In this document: piece by piece, positions 49,546 through 61,103 of the stretch | How the letters are laid out: every line of letters starts with the position of its first letter | Position numbering within the stretch: position 1 is the first letter of the stretch | Assembly: GCA_022578605.1 (NCBI GenBank) | Contig: MU394122.1 | Coordinates: 124,001-188,000, forward strand | Direction: 5' to 3' | Source of the DNA: Camillea tinctor | Taxonomy: Eukaryota; Ascomycota; Sordariomycetes; Xylariales; Xylariaceae | Length of the DNA stretch: 64,000 nucleotides | Program-made: the position numbers and the translations under genes | The notes under the pieces: generated by a model | What the model was told of the DNA's origin: nothing | The model's input: only the letters and a program-made list of their open reading frames with translations | The model's database searches: none

Positions 49546-52500
49546 ATGCGCCGTGCAGTTCGACGAGTTGGACTATTTATTCGACCCAGTCTGTATTCCC
49601 CCGTCCTCCGTCTTCGAGCAAGACCATATTCCTCCAACTTGCCTAACAACATGGCCCCACCACCCGCCGACGAGCCGAGCGCTGCCAACCCAGCCACGGG
49701 TTCTACTGCTGCTGCTGCTGCTTCTGCTACTGCTGCTACTACTACCACCTCTGAAGCTGCTGCTAATCCAGCTGCCGCCGCGAGAAAGGCCGAGAAGGAA
49801 CGCCAAAAGGCTGAGAAAGCTAAGAAGTTCGCCGAGAAGCAACAGGCCAAACAACAGAAGCAGGCTGCTGCCCCGGCCAAGAAAGCCCCAGCTGCAGCGA
49901 AGGCTGCTGAGAAGCTCGAGAAGTATGTCGAGTCAACTCCCAAGGGCGAGAAGAAAGGTTAGCACCCATTGCCGTATATTATGATACACATGCTGAATAC
50001 CAAACCCCATGCCTGTAGTTCTTGGTTCCCTCGATTCTCCTCATCACTCCGCCTACCACCCCGGCGTCGTTGAGTCGGCATGGAACGACTGGTGGGAGGC
50101 CCAGGGCTACTTTCAACCCAAGTTCAGTCCTGAGGGCACGACGCTACCCCCCGGCTCCTTCGTCATCCCCATCCCACCTCCCAACGTTACTGGTGCGCTG
50201 CACTGCGGACACGCCCTAGGGACTGCTCTCCAGGATGTTCTGATTCGCTGGCACCGTATGCGAGGCTTCACTACCCTCTACGTCCCCGGGTGCGATCACG
50301 CCAGTATCTCAACCCAGACCGTTGTCGAAAACATGCTGTGGAGAAAAGAAAAAAAGACCCGCCATGACCTAGGCCGTGAGAAGTTCTTGGACCGAGCATT
50401 GGAGTGGAAGCATGAATACCATGGCAAGATCAACAATGTCCTTCGTCGCCTTGGCGGTTCGTTTGACTGGACTAGAGAGGCCTTCACTATGGATCCTCGC
50501 ATGACCGAGGCTGTTCTCGAAGCGTTTATTCGCCTACATAACGATGGGCACATCTACAGAGCAAACAGACTGGTCAATTGGTGTGTCCAGCTCAACACCA
50601 CTATTTCCAACCTCGAAGTCGAGACACAGGAGCTTCCCGGACGAACGCTGCTTTCTGTCCCCGGCTACGAGCGTAAAGTGGAATTTGGTGTCATGACGTA
50701 CTTCAAGTACCCAATTGATGGCTCAGACGAGACCATTGAAATCGCCACGACCCGTATCGAGACAATGCTTGGTGATACTGCTGTGGCCGTCCACCCAGAA
50801 GACCCGCGTTACCAGCATTTGGTTGGAAAATCCGTGCGCCATCCTCTCCTCGACCGCTTGATTCCTGTCGTTGCGGATACCTATGTCGATCGGGAGTTCG
50901 GTACGGGAGCTGTGAAGATCACGCCCGCCCATGACGCCAACGATTTTGCCCTTGGTGCTCGCCACAAGCTCCCTTCTATCACCATCCTTAACGACAACGG
51001 TACACTGAACCAAAATGCTGGTAAATACGAAGGACAGAAGCGTTATGATGCCCGGTACGCTATTGTTGAAGAGTTGACCAAATTGGGGCTATTTGTCAAG
51101 AAGGAGAGCAACCCCATGACAATTCGACGCTGTGCCAAGTCCAAGGACATTATCGAACCCCTTTTGAAGCCGCAGTGGTGGATGGCTATGGCAGATCTTG
51201 CCGCACCTGCTCTTGATGTTGTCAGAAATGGCGAGATCAAGATCAAGCCAGAGACTGCCGAGAAGAACTATTTCCGTTGGCTCGAGTCCATCAATGATTG
51301 GTGTCTGTCCCGACAACTCTGGTGGGGTCAGCAGGTACCGGCCTACCGCGTAGTATTCGATGGTGAGGCCGAGGCCGAGGACGAAAAGTCCCAATGGGTT
51401 GTCGCACATAGCGAAGCCGAAGCCAAGCAGAAGGCTACTGACAAGTACCCTGGCAAGAGCTTCAAGCTTGTCCGTGATCCCGACGTTTTGGATACTTGGT
51501 TTAGTTCTGGTCTTTGGCCATTTTCCACATTGGGCTGGCCGTCCAACTCTACCGACCTTCAACATCTCTTCCCAACATCTCTCTTGGAAACGTATGTATT
51601 ATATACCCCCTTTTCGAGTGTATCGATTGCTAACTTATCATTTTAGGGGTTGGGACATGTATGTATTCCCGCTAATCAGTCCCCTTTTTAGATGAATACT
51701 AACAGATTTAGTCTCTTCTTCTGGGTTGCACGCATGATCATGCTTAGTTTGAAACTGACGGGCAAAGTGCCCTTCAAGGAGGTTTTCTGCCACTCGCTCA
51801 TTCGCGATGCTCAAGGCCGAAAAATGTAAAGAAATCTCGCACAACCGTCGAACTATAGTTGCTAATTACATATTTAGGTCTAAATCTCTTGGAAACGTTA
51901 TCGACCCCGTTGATGTGATGGAAGGTATCACGCTTGATCTACTACAAGACAAGCTACGGACCGGTAATCTTGATGAAAAGGAATTTGGCCTTGCTAGTAA
52001 GAACCAGAAGGAAATGTTCCCTCAGGGTATTCCAGAATGTGGAGCCGATGCTCTGCGATTTTCCCTCATCAACTACACAACTGGCGGTAAGTGAAATGGC
52101 AATACTATACATTTACATGTACTAACGGAAGTAGGTGGTGACATCAACTTCGATGTGAAGGTGATGGCTGCATATCGGCGTTTCTGCAACAAGATCTACC
52201 AGGCGACGAAATATGTCATTGGCCGGATAGGCACTGACTACACTCCACCTAGCGCTGTTGAGAAGACAGGCAAGGAAAGCCTGCCTGAGAGATGGATCCT
52301 ACATCAGCTCAACCAAACCTCCAAGGATATCCACAAGGCCCTAGAAGAGAGAGAGTTTTCAAAGGCGTCACAAATTGTGTACCAATACTGGTATGAGAAC
52401 CTTTGTGATGTTTACATCGAGAATTCCAAAGCGATCCTCCAAGATGGCACGGAAGAAGAAAAGCTCTCTGCTACCAACACTCTTTACACTGCCCTCGAGG

Positions 52501-53195
52501 CTGGCCTTACTATGATCCATCCATTCATGCCATTCCTTTCGGAAGAGTTGTGGCAGCGATTGCCGCGTAGACCAAACGACACAACGCCATCCATCACTAT
52601 CGCATCATATCCTGCATACCGTCAGGATTTCGACGACTCAGAAGCTTTCGATAAATACGAGTTGCTACTCTCATGCTCTAAAGGCATTCGCTCGCTTCTA
52701 TCAGAATTTGGGGTTAAGCAGGGCGGAAAAGGTAAGTCCCATCATGTCTTTTCCACATAAGATATATTTCACTTCTAACACTTTATAGCATACATTCACT
52801 GCAGCAATGCAACAGAGTATCAACTAGTACAGTCTGAAATATCTCAGATAAGAGCTCTAGCTACGAAATCTGCCGAGTCTATCACCATTGTTCAGGATAA
52901 GAACGATGTCAAAGCTGGCTGTGCTGTCTACACAATCTCGCCAACTGTTAACGTGTTCTTAGATGTAGCTGAGCAGGTCAACAAGGCGATGGTAGCCAAG
53001 ACTAGCGAAAGACTGGCGAAGGCCCGCGATCTAGTAGCTAAGCAGCGCAAACTTATTGAGGATAAAGCCTGGGCTGAGAAGGCCAGTGAGGCTGTTCGCG
53101 ACCTTGAGCTAGCCAAGCTAACTGCTGCCGAGGCTCAGGTCGGTAGCCTGGCGCTTAGCATTGAGCAGTTTGAAAAGCTGAACCTAGATTCTTAG
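49546..53195 (+). CDS. VAS1: Valyl-tRNA synthetase, cytosolic and mitochondrial forms
   Basis: Charges tRNA-Val. Exons are 49546-49957, 50019-51591, 51647-51658, 51712-51825, 51878-52086, 52135-52731 and 52789-53195, giving 1107 aa. From the ATG at 49546 the first 35 residues ([20 protein letters not shown]...) form an Arg-rich mitochondrial presequence. An in-frame ATG at 49651 ([10 protein letters not shown], context AACATGG) would give a 1072-aa cytosolic form, as in yeast VAS1. Next come an Ala/Thr/Lys-rich extension and the catalytic core with [16 protein letters not shown] (HIGH-type), the editing domain ([20 protein letters not shown]), and [20 protein letters not shown]. The KMSKS-type site GRKM|SKSLGN is split by intron 4. 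Then come the anticodon-binding helices and the C-terminal coiled coil ([20 protein letters not shown]). The third exon is only 12 nt. No other ValRS is seen in this window. Confidence 0.95.
49705..49766 (+). repeat. GCT/ACT trinucleotide tract in the valyl-tRNA synthetase gene
   Basis: Imperfect GCT/ACT triplets encode an Ala/Thr run in the N-terminal extension. The tract is likely length-variable between strains. Confidence 0.65.
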
Positions 53196-53728
53196 ATGAG
53201 AGTCGGAAGATAGTAGAATTATTGCACAACACGGATGCGAATAAAATCCGTTTTACCTGTACCACTAATGAGGTTTCTCAGTGGCATCTATGATTGAGAT
53301 AAAGGCGTGTGACAGACCCACGATAAATCAGATAAATCAGATACATATATACAGGCAACTCTGGTTTATACATGATGCATGCGCCGAACTGCCAACCGCG
53401 CCTTGGAGATGATGCATTCTGCCAATCATAAGATGTTGTAGCCAGTTGTTACGGATAACAACATATGAATCCAAGATTTAGGCCAATAATCTGGTACCGG
53501 GCGATGTGATAGGCGCCAAACAGGCTGGTCAAACGCAGAGGACCGACAAACGAGGGGCAAGACATGGCATTTTATAGCTGGCTATTATCATACAATTGAT
53601 CTCAACTTCGCAACATAAATATTCAAACCCTTCAAGCTATTATTATAGTCCATGCATCAAGTGCCTACCAGAAACGTTAACCAACAATCCCCTTTTCTTG
53701 ATTTCTGATCCCTGATTCCATGTAAGTC
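53196..53728. other. Intergenic region
   Basis: 3' end of VAS1 and promoter of the trefoil-like gene. No exon recognised. Confidence 0.45.
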
Positions 53729-54574
53729 ATGCTAGACACAAGCATGGCGAGCAACAATAAGTCAGGAGCACGGGACATCCCAGGGTTTACTAGAGCCCCT
53801 CCGAGCGATGCAGGGACCTGCACAGACACCGACTCGATCTACACCCCGACCCACACGGCCACCGCCTCAGGCCCCGAATCCACCACTTCCACCACCACCG
53901 GCGCCTGGGGCATCGCGGGCGCGCCCGAAGCGTCCGGCACGTATATGATCCGCAACCTCGACACGGGCGAAGCGCTGGTGCTGCGCAACGGCGAGCTCGA
54001 GCTCACGCGCGACGTGGGCATCGAGGGCGGCTGCTGCTGGCTCTGCGAGGAGCGCGACGACGGCTGGCTCGGCTTCCGCGAGAGCGTCTCGGGACGGTAC
54101 CTCGGGCGCGACCCCAGCGGCGGGCTGTACGCCCGCGCCGTGGAGCACGGCAGCCCCGAGGCGCTCCTCGTGAGGCCCCTGAGCGGAGGCGGGTATCATA
54201 TAATTACGTGCAGTTGGTGGACGCTGAGACGCGTGGGGATCAGGGGAGGGAGGTTCGTGGAGGTTGGGAAGAGGGAGAGGCAGACGGCGGCGAGGTGGGA
54301 GTTTATCGAGATGGGACAGCGGGGGGGAAGGGATAGGGGAGGCTTGGGGGGAGCCAAATTAGGTGAGGATACGTTGCGGCTCTTCCTTGTGTGTTCGATT
54401 TTGTACTACTGGCTATGTTTCGTGATCTCGTTTATAGACGTTTTTTATTATGCTTACGACTGTTCAGAGATCGTTATGGCGATGGTCTGGATTTTTCTTG
54501 CAACGCTGCTAGCTTATGAGGGTATTAAATGGGCAAACCAGCATGTTGCGACGAAGAAGCCTAGGCAAGATTAG
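53729..54574 (+). CDS. Beta-trefoil-like protein with C-terminal membrane tail
   Basis: Single exon, 281 aa, with an alternative Met at 53744. Residues 1-70 are Ser/Thr/Pro-rich and disordered. Residues 72-205 form repeats typical of a fungal beta-trefoil (fascin/ricin-like) family of unknown function: GTYMIRNLDTGEALVLRNGE, CCWLCEERDDGWLGFRESVS, GRYLGRDPSGGLYARAVEHG and GGGYHIITCSWWTLRRVGIR, closing with ARWEFIEMG. Relatives normally end there. Here the frame continues about 75 residues into two hydrophobic spans (LRLFLVCSILYYWLCFVISF and IVMAMVWIFLATLLAY) and a basic end. Base composition switches from GC-rich to AT-rich near 54310, right after the trefoil. The extra tail may be a true fusion or read-through into 3' sequence after loss of the original stop. 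Confidence 0.7.
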   Translation: MLDTSMASNNKSGARDIPGFTRAPPSDAGTCTDTDSIYTPTHTATASGPESTTSTTTGAWGIAGAPEASGTYMIRNLDTGEALVLRNGELELTRDVGIEGGCCWLCEERDDGWLGFRESVSGRYLGRDPSGGLYARAVEHGSPEALLVRPLSGGGYHIITCSWWTLRRVGIRGGRFVEVGKRERQTAARWEFIEMGQRGGRDRGGLGGAKLGEDTLRLFLVCSILYYWLCFVISFIDVFYYAYDCSEIVMAMVWIFLATLLAYEGIKWANQHVATKKPRQD

Positions 54575-54678
54575 GATGGTGGCTGGGTTAGATAACCTGA
54601 ATTACCACGATGTTTGTCACATACGGACAGAGGTCAAAATGTATATTATATCTGTAGTCGAAAGAACACACCCATGGA

Positions 54679-55908
54679 TCATCGCCAATCTGCTAATATC
54701 GTATCCCCTTCACGCACCTGCGCATACCCCAGGCTGTCCTCCCATAGCTTCCTACACTTTGCCTCGTCTTTTGCCTCCGGGCTGACGTCTCCGACCTGAG
54801 AACCGTCCATGTACACTCCATTAGGGCGCTCGCCGAGCGTCTTCGTGTCGAAAGCAGCTTGGATCACATCACCGCCCGACTTCCACGTAGTCCGCATCTC
54901 GCCGTTCGGTTTGAGCGCCGTCATGAGGGGGTTCAGCCACGGCATAACAAGGTGGAAGATGATTTGTATCATGAACCCACCGCGAGCCCCAAGCCCACTG
55001 GGCATGGCCCCGGGGTCTACGCCGAGGACCGCTATGGAAGATAGCTTAGGGTCTCTAGCGATGCGCCTCGAGAGTTCGCGCCTAAATTAGTAGACGGTTA
55101 GCGGATTTTCTCTAGTCTGCCTTTTGAGGAAGATAGATTCGGCCCCCAATTATTCAGGCCACTCACATCATCATCACCTCGCAGAGCTTGGAAGCGCCGT
55201 ATCTCCTAAACCCAGTAATCCCATCTCCTGGATTCTCCTCGGGCCTGCTCCACTTCCCCCTAGCCAGGCTCTCAGTGTCCATGGGCTCTTTGAAGACCTG
55301 GTTGTACTTCTCCGGCACGAAGGCCTGTGCTAGAGGGCCCACTGAGTTCCGCTTATCGGTCGTGCTAGCAGAAATCAAAAAACATGTTAGATAGAATTCT
55401 AGACACTCTTGGAAAAGGGGGAGGAAGGGAATTCATCGCACTCATGTGACCAACTTCCCAGGACCACTACGCGGCCATTCTTCGTATCCATGCTCTGGAG
55501 AAGCAACAGCGTCAACAAGAAATGGGAGAGGTAGTTGCTCTGAAAGGCCATGTCGAACCCGTCGTCGGTCATCGTCTGCGTCGTGTACTCCTGCCATCCC
55601 GCGCACAGGACCAGGGCGCGGATAGGCGGGATCGAGCCGTCCGCGACTCGCTTGTTGATATCAGCAGCTACCTCGCGAACGCTTGCCAGGCTAGACAGAT
55701 CCAGGGCGACCAAATCGTATTCGTGCCCTGCGGATGGGGCTTTCCGGAGAACTTTCTGGACGGCCGAGGCGCTCTGCACGTTGCGGACGGTGTATAGCCC
55801 ACGGTAGGCCTTTGCGAGTGTTTCTGAACTTAGAATGCGGTCAACGATAGCTGAGCCCAAGCCCCCGTTAGCACCGGTGACGAGGATGGTCCCGGTCTGA
55901 GACGTCAT
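54679..55908 (-). CDS. Short-chain dehydrogenase/reductase (retinol-dehydrogenase-like)
   Basis: NAD(P)-dependent oxidoreductase. Three exons in transcript order: 55908-55442, 55364-55167 and 55081-54679, giving 355 aa. The nucleotide-binding motif TGANGGLGSAI is at residues 11-21. ALDLSSLASVREVA, VLCAGWQE and FQSNYLSHFLLTLLLLQSMD follow. The catalytic pair Tyr-x3-Lys is in RYGASKLCEV of exon 2. Exon 3 has VLGVDPGAMPSGLGARGG and a long C-terminal segment (VMPWLNPLMTALKPNGEMRT, NGVYMDGSQVGDVSPEAKDE). The insert between the SWSH strand and the YxxxK motif is longer than in classical SDRs and matches fungal retinol-dehydrogenase-like or protochlorophyllide-reductase-like groups. The donor of intron 1 (GTGCGA) is weak, but the join is in frame. 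Substrate unknown. Confidence 0.88.
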
Positions 55909-58900
55909 TTTTGCGGATGGTTATTTAATGTTTCAGTAAGGGTCAAGATGTAAATTAGGAGAATAGCTAAAAAAGAATAAAGCCTAAAGTTCCATCTCAA
56001 AGGCTGGGGCTTGCATCCCGTTTTAATAAAAAGCGCTGCTTGAGATTAGTGTCAGCTATAATTATATCCCCCCCCCTTAACTCCTTAAGCTTTTTGTCAG
56101 CGACATCTTGCGGCTCATCTAGCCCACGCAAGCTAGCAACCCTCACAGATACAGCGATCAGTAGTGCCAAGAGGCTAGAATGCTTATATATCAAGATAGA
56201 TCGGGGGCTATACTCGCCCGAGTTGGACAGGCCCCGTTGTATAATCAAGTAAAAGGGCCTCATATCATTCGTCGAGAGGATACGATGAAGGACGTTTAAA
56301 CGACACATCACGGGGTTTATACCCATATTATCGCACGCCCTCGCGCGATATCAGCTGCAACAGAAATAAAAAAGTGTCCTGGAACATTAGAAAAGTCTCC
56401 GAAATCCTTCGGAAACGAAGCCGGCGGATAAACTGCAAATCACTTACTCCGTCACTGCTTTGCGGTCCAACAATTCTTGCGCCGGCCGGTCCTGTTTAGC
56501 TCAATCTCTATGCGAGCAACTAAATACTTACTATATCGCTTAGACTAGAGGTTTCCATCCATGTCCTTGATCTTCTACGTGGGCTATACTTAATAAGCAG
56601 TTGACTTATGTATCTACTACCTACATAACATGTTGCGTGTGACCTAACTTCAATTCCTCAGGCCTGTCCCACTTCTTGCCTTTCTGGGCCATGAACCTCC
56701 ACACGATTGGCTAAACCGGACGAGCAGCGCTCCTTGGCAGCCGATCCATCCATCATATGCTGAAGGAAGCAGACAAAAGGACAGCTGTTGCTTGTATATG
56801 TTCGTTGCTATACCATGTGCAGAAAACGAATATGTTTGAGGGGTGGAGGGGGTTATGTCATTGTTGGTATTAACTGAGTGTGCTCTCCTAACCTGCGTTG
56901 GAGGCATATTTGACATATGCAGAAGATGGTTTCTAATGAATTATGTTACATAGGAAGGAAAATTAGTTAATGAAAGACAATATTCGAGATATCACGATAC
57001 TATCAGAATATTGGAAACGACCTCAAGAACTAAGAGGCTACGATGCAGTATTCCTGATCAATTTAATAAGAAAGAGTCCAGAGTTATTGTTCTCGGTTCA
57101 AGCTGTACCTTGCAGATTCAATGAGACATCTCAGTGCCCCTTACTTAGATATAAACACCGATTGACATGCATTGGCACGAAACATAGCCATTCCGGAGAT
57201 ACTATAATCTCTAATGCATGGCTTAGCGTTAGAGGAGCGGGGTTTTCTGTATGATGCCTTAAGCGTGAAGAAAAACAGTCTCGTCTCACTAGATGGTGCA
57301 TGGCCATTAGAAACAATGGAATGTATTCCTTGATCACAATAACGAATCCCATTCTTTCCTTGTATCTTTATGATTATTAACTAATATGAGGGTTTCAGGA
57401 TGCTCTAAAGTTGTCATGAGAATGGGAATCATCGAAGAGGGGAAGATTGATGATTAGGTTTCTATCACCTACAATACCCAATCGTTCTACATTTTTCAGA
57501 AAATAAATCCGATCGTATTCTTTACTTAGAGAACTATTTTTGGTATATGCTAGATCAGGAGAAAATCTCGATCCTGGTTACCTCGCTTCTTATCGTGATA
57601 GTGGACTATTCTTTCGTGAAGCCTTCTGATATAGAGACGCTTAGCTGTCAAGGCAATATACAATCTGTCTCGTGACCCTAGTCACAAATAAAAGCACTCA
57701 TCTCATTGAATATTCATATACCGGTATTAAATCCCAGTTTGTGATACGGAGGATCAACGGCGATCTCGCGTGTAGCATGTGGCGTGCCGGCGCACGCGAG
57801 TTGTCTGTTTCAGCAACACGCCCTTGGAGCGCTTTAAGCACACATGTTCAACCCGGTTGAACGCATTTCTGATATGTGACACTCGATGAAAGAAATAGAT
57901 GGACCGAGACACATCGCCATGGAAGCCCATATTTCTCTCCCTATTTCGTATTCTGCACGATCTGAAACGCAAACGGACCTTTCTCGTTTGTTCCCTCGGA
58001 GCTTCGAAACTAGCTAATAGTAGACGTCGGTCTGACTGGTGTCGATGCTGCGTCTTCCTGTCGCGTCCCGACAATATGGATCTGACACGACTACATGAGT
58101 ACAGGGGGTTAGCACCGAGGATGTGGGGGCCTGGACAACAGTGAGAAAAGTGATAGGTCGCTTGGTTCTCGGGAAGACTTCTCTAGCCGTGTCAGTACGG
58201 GATTTATTTTCTGTTCCCGAGGACACGGGAGCGCCGATTGCCATAGTCTCCACAGGATTAGTTTCGGGATGGCCTCACTCCTCGAAGCCTTGCTGAGGGG
58301 GTAGATGGAGAGTTTGCAGGTACGTTCAACTTAAAGCTGGGTGATAGTAAGGATCCTCGTTTGTGAATGCCGAACAGCCTACAAAGCTTGAATATTCATG
58401 TTAATTGACTCATATGCCATCGACGATTAACATCGAGTCACATATGCCTACGAGGAAGTGTTTGCCATCAAAACCATGGATAGATAGTATGCTTGTCCCG
58501 GTCAAGACTATGGGGTTTGGTCGAAAGAGGGGTGGCAAGATTAGGAATTTGTGTCGATGTAGCAGCACACAATCGACTTGACCAATATCAATATACTCCG
58601 TTTGTCCAAGCATGGATTTTAGGGCAAGAACCAGAGCCATTGGCTAACTATGTAGGGTCCCGGCATCGTAGGAAGAAAACCAGTAGTCTTCACTAGCAAG
58701 CAACTATCAGGGCTGCCGGCAACCCGACGATTCAAACACGAAATGCAAATATTGCACGAAGGGCAATCCTGAGAGGTCTAGCCTGTCTGAGCCAGCTAGC
58801 TTTCCGGAGCTAGAGCCCCCACCAGCCCTGATGCAGATCTTAGTACTTGGAGAATATGCAAATCAGGCAAACAACTTACCCTGAAGGCGATCATCCGCAC

Positions 58901-61103
58901 CTGCTCTCATCCATAGCCTTGATCTTGGCGTTACTCGTCATCTTTCCATAGTCGTTGTGTGTGAAAGGACTGCACAATGTGTTTGATATTCCCGCACCTC
59001 ATAAGTACTATATAATGCAATGTTGGCAGACTTAAACAATAGTCTATAGGTCTGTACGGATAACTACGTCTCTTCTCATGTCGAATCCCGCCCGCTTGGT
59101 GTGTCGCCGTCGGTTGGTATAAACTGATTGGTTCTCGTTTTGATACACTGCATAGATAAGATGGGGGCTCTCTATGACCGGGCGGCGAGACCAACCACGA
59201 GAGAGATCTCATGCTGCCTTGTTTCTTTTTTTCTTTTTCCTAGATGAGGGCCTGTTTCATTATCATCCAATCGTGAAAACTGGGTAAAATACTACACTAC
59301 CTAGATAGGTAGTGACTGTTCTTGCAGAACTGACACAATTTTCTTCTTCGCCGTTACTGAATTTGAATACCTGCTACCATTGGTAAACGGAAAACGGAGA
59401 ATCGATGTGTCAAATTCAAAATGCAAGTCTACTTGTATGCAGACTACTGGGTACGTTGAAATTATAATAATGTCTAAACAACATGGGATGTCATATGCGT
59501 GTTTCGCGTATATTACACCTGGAGAGTAGCTGTAGGTCTTGGGTGTGCATTTCGAGTCTAAATGAAGCTGAGGGATTCTGCCTTCTTGAACAAGGCCGCT
59601 TTTTTTTGTTACAAGCGCTCAATTTGAATCCAGCGGAGAAGATCATCATATACATAACGGGGCCCTAGTTTGGTGGCGTAGGACCGCATCTTGCAGAAGT
59701 TCGCCCAGATCCTCCATCTAATTCCTCTTAGTATTGCTTTTTACGCTTCGCCCGTTTAAGCATCATCCAAACTTTGATCAGCAATTGGCCGACATATGAT
59801 GTTCAATAGATGTTTTCCTATTGACTTATTTTTCATTGATCATGTGCAATTGTGTGTTAGTAGTTACATTGAGGCTAACCCACTCCCATGTGTATTTATC
59901 AATAGACATCTAGTTAGGTAGTATATAACCACTCTTTATAGTATTACACGTTTCCTATGTATGTACTCTGAGTTATGCATCTAAAAATAGATTTGAAAAG
60001 GTAACAATACGCGCATTTCTAAGATGCAAAGCAAACTATTAAAAACCTATCAACTTGCAATATCGATATTATCTAACTGTTGTTAAAGAAGTCGAGCATT
60101 TTGTTTGTATATTCTAAGAGCGAAACCCAAAGCCTAGCTACTAATATATACGTAATAGCGTGTCACTAATAGGTAGTTAGTATCGTGGCTTTACATATTA
60201 TAGCTTTGGGCGCCTCGTAACGCCGAAGTCCTTCTCGTCTACCCCTTTTAAGCAAGGAGGCTTTGCGCCATCGTGCGCCAAGGAAGTATAACTTACCACC
60301 AAACTGTACCGCCGAGAGAATGATGTAGACCGTTTGGTGTCTTCGACTCTAGCTTCTCGATTTGATCCTTACTGTCGTGTCGTGTTTTGCTAGATCGTTT
60401 CCCCTGCTTGATGCCTTATGTTGCTATCCGTGTTCCGTCAGTTTCCACCCGGTGTGAAGAAAAAGCAATATGCAGCATCTACTCTCTCGATACACTACAC
60501 CGCGTACTAATCCTGGTAGAAAGATATATGTAATACTCGTAGCACTTGTTAAATGTGGTGTAGAACAAAGGATATTTGTAAATAGCACATAGCCTTCACG
60601 TGTGACTTCAGCTTCTCTATTCATTTCTCCTATTATTATTAGTATTATTATTACCCGCGCTCTGCCTTACGACCACCTCCTTTTCATCTTGACTTATACT
60701 TTCCAGAAACATTTTTTTCGGGCGTTGCTGTGGCTTTTCTGCCCATTCTGTTTTACTTTACTTTATGTCTCAGGAGAATACTTCACACCAAAGCTACCAC
60801 GTTTATTGTCAACATTCCTGAACCTCAGTCAATATCAGTTTGGAAGGCCTACTTGGCCTCAGTAGAACGTGTAGTTCCCAAACAGCTATTGTGGTTTTAT
60901 GATTGCTTCTCTTTTTTGAAGTGTGGCATCAAAATTGAATATTCGTATTGGCCAGCTTGATTCTGTTGCTTAGGAGGCTGCAACACTCAGGTAAACAGAG
61001 ACCCCCCTAGACATCTTTTATGTACTAAATTTCTTACGCCGTTTTCTTCATAGATTTATGCAGAGGAAGTGTATATACTGCATCAAGGTATATGCTTATT
61101 GCG
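55909..61103. other. Gene-poor 5.2-kb region
   Basis: AT-rich, with no intact gene recognised. One 109-codon minus-strand frame at 55997-56326 has an amphipathic Leu/Ser-rich stretch (KHSSLLALLIAVSVRVAS) but no known family. Frames near 57.8-58.2 kb (minus) and 60.6-60.9 kb (plus) have no recognised motif. The last few hundred bases are probably the leader of the gastric-mucin-like gene. The region could hold eroded mobile DNA, but I see no terminal repeats or transposase remnants. Confidence 0.4.

Noticed and set aside
60602..60960. Hydrophobic plus-strand frames before the gastric-mucin-like gene
   Set aside because: T-rich sequence gives Phe/Leu-rich frames by chance; no start context, splice link or family.
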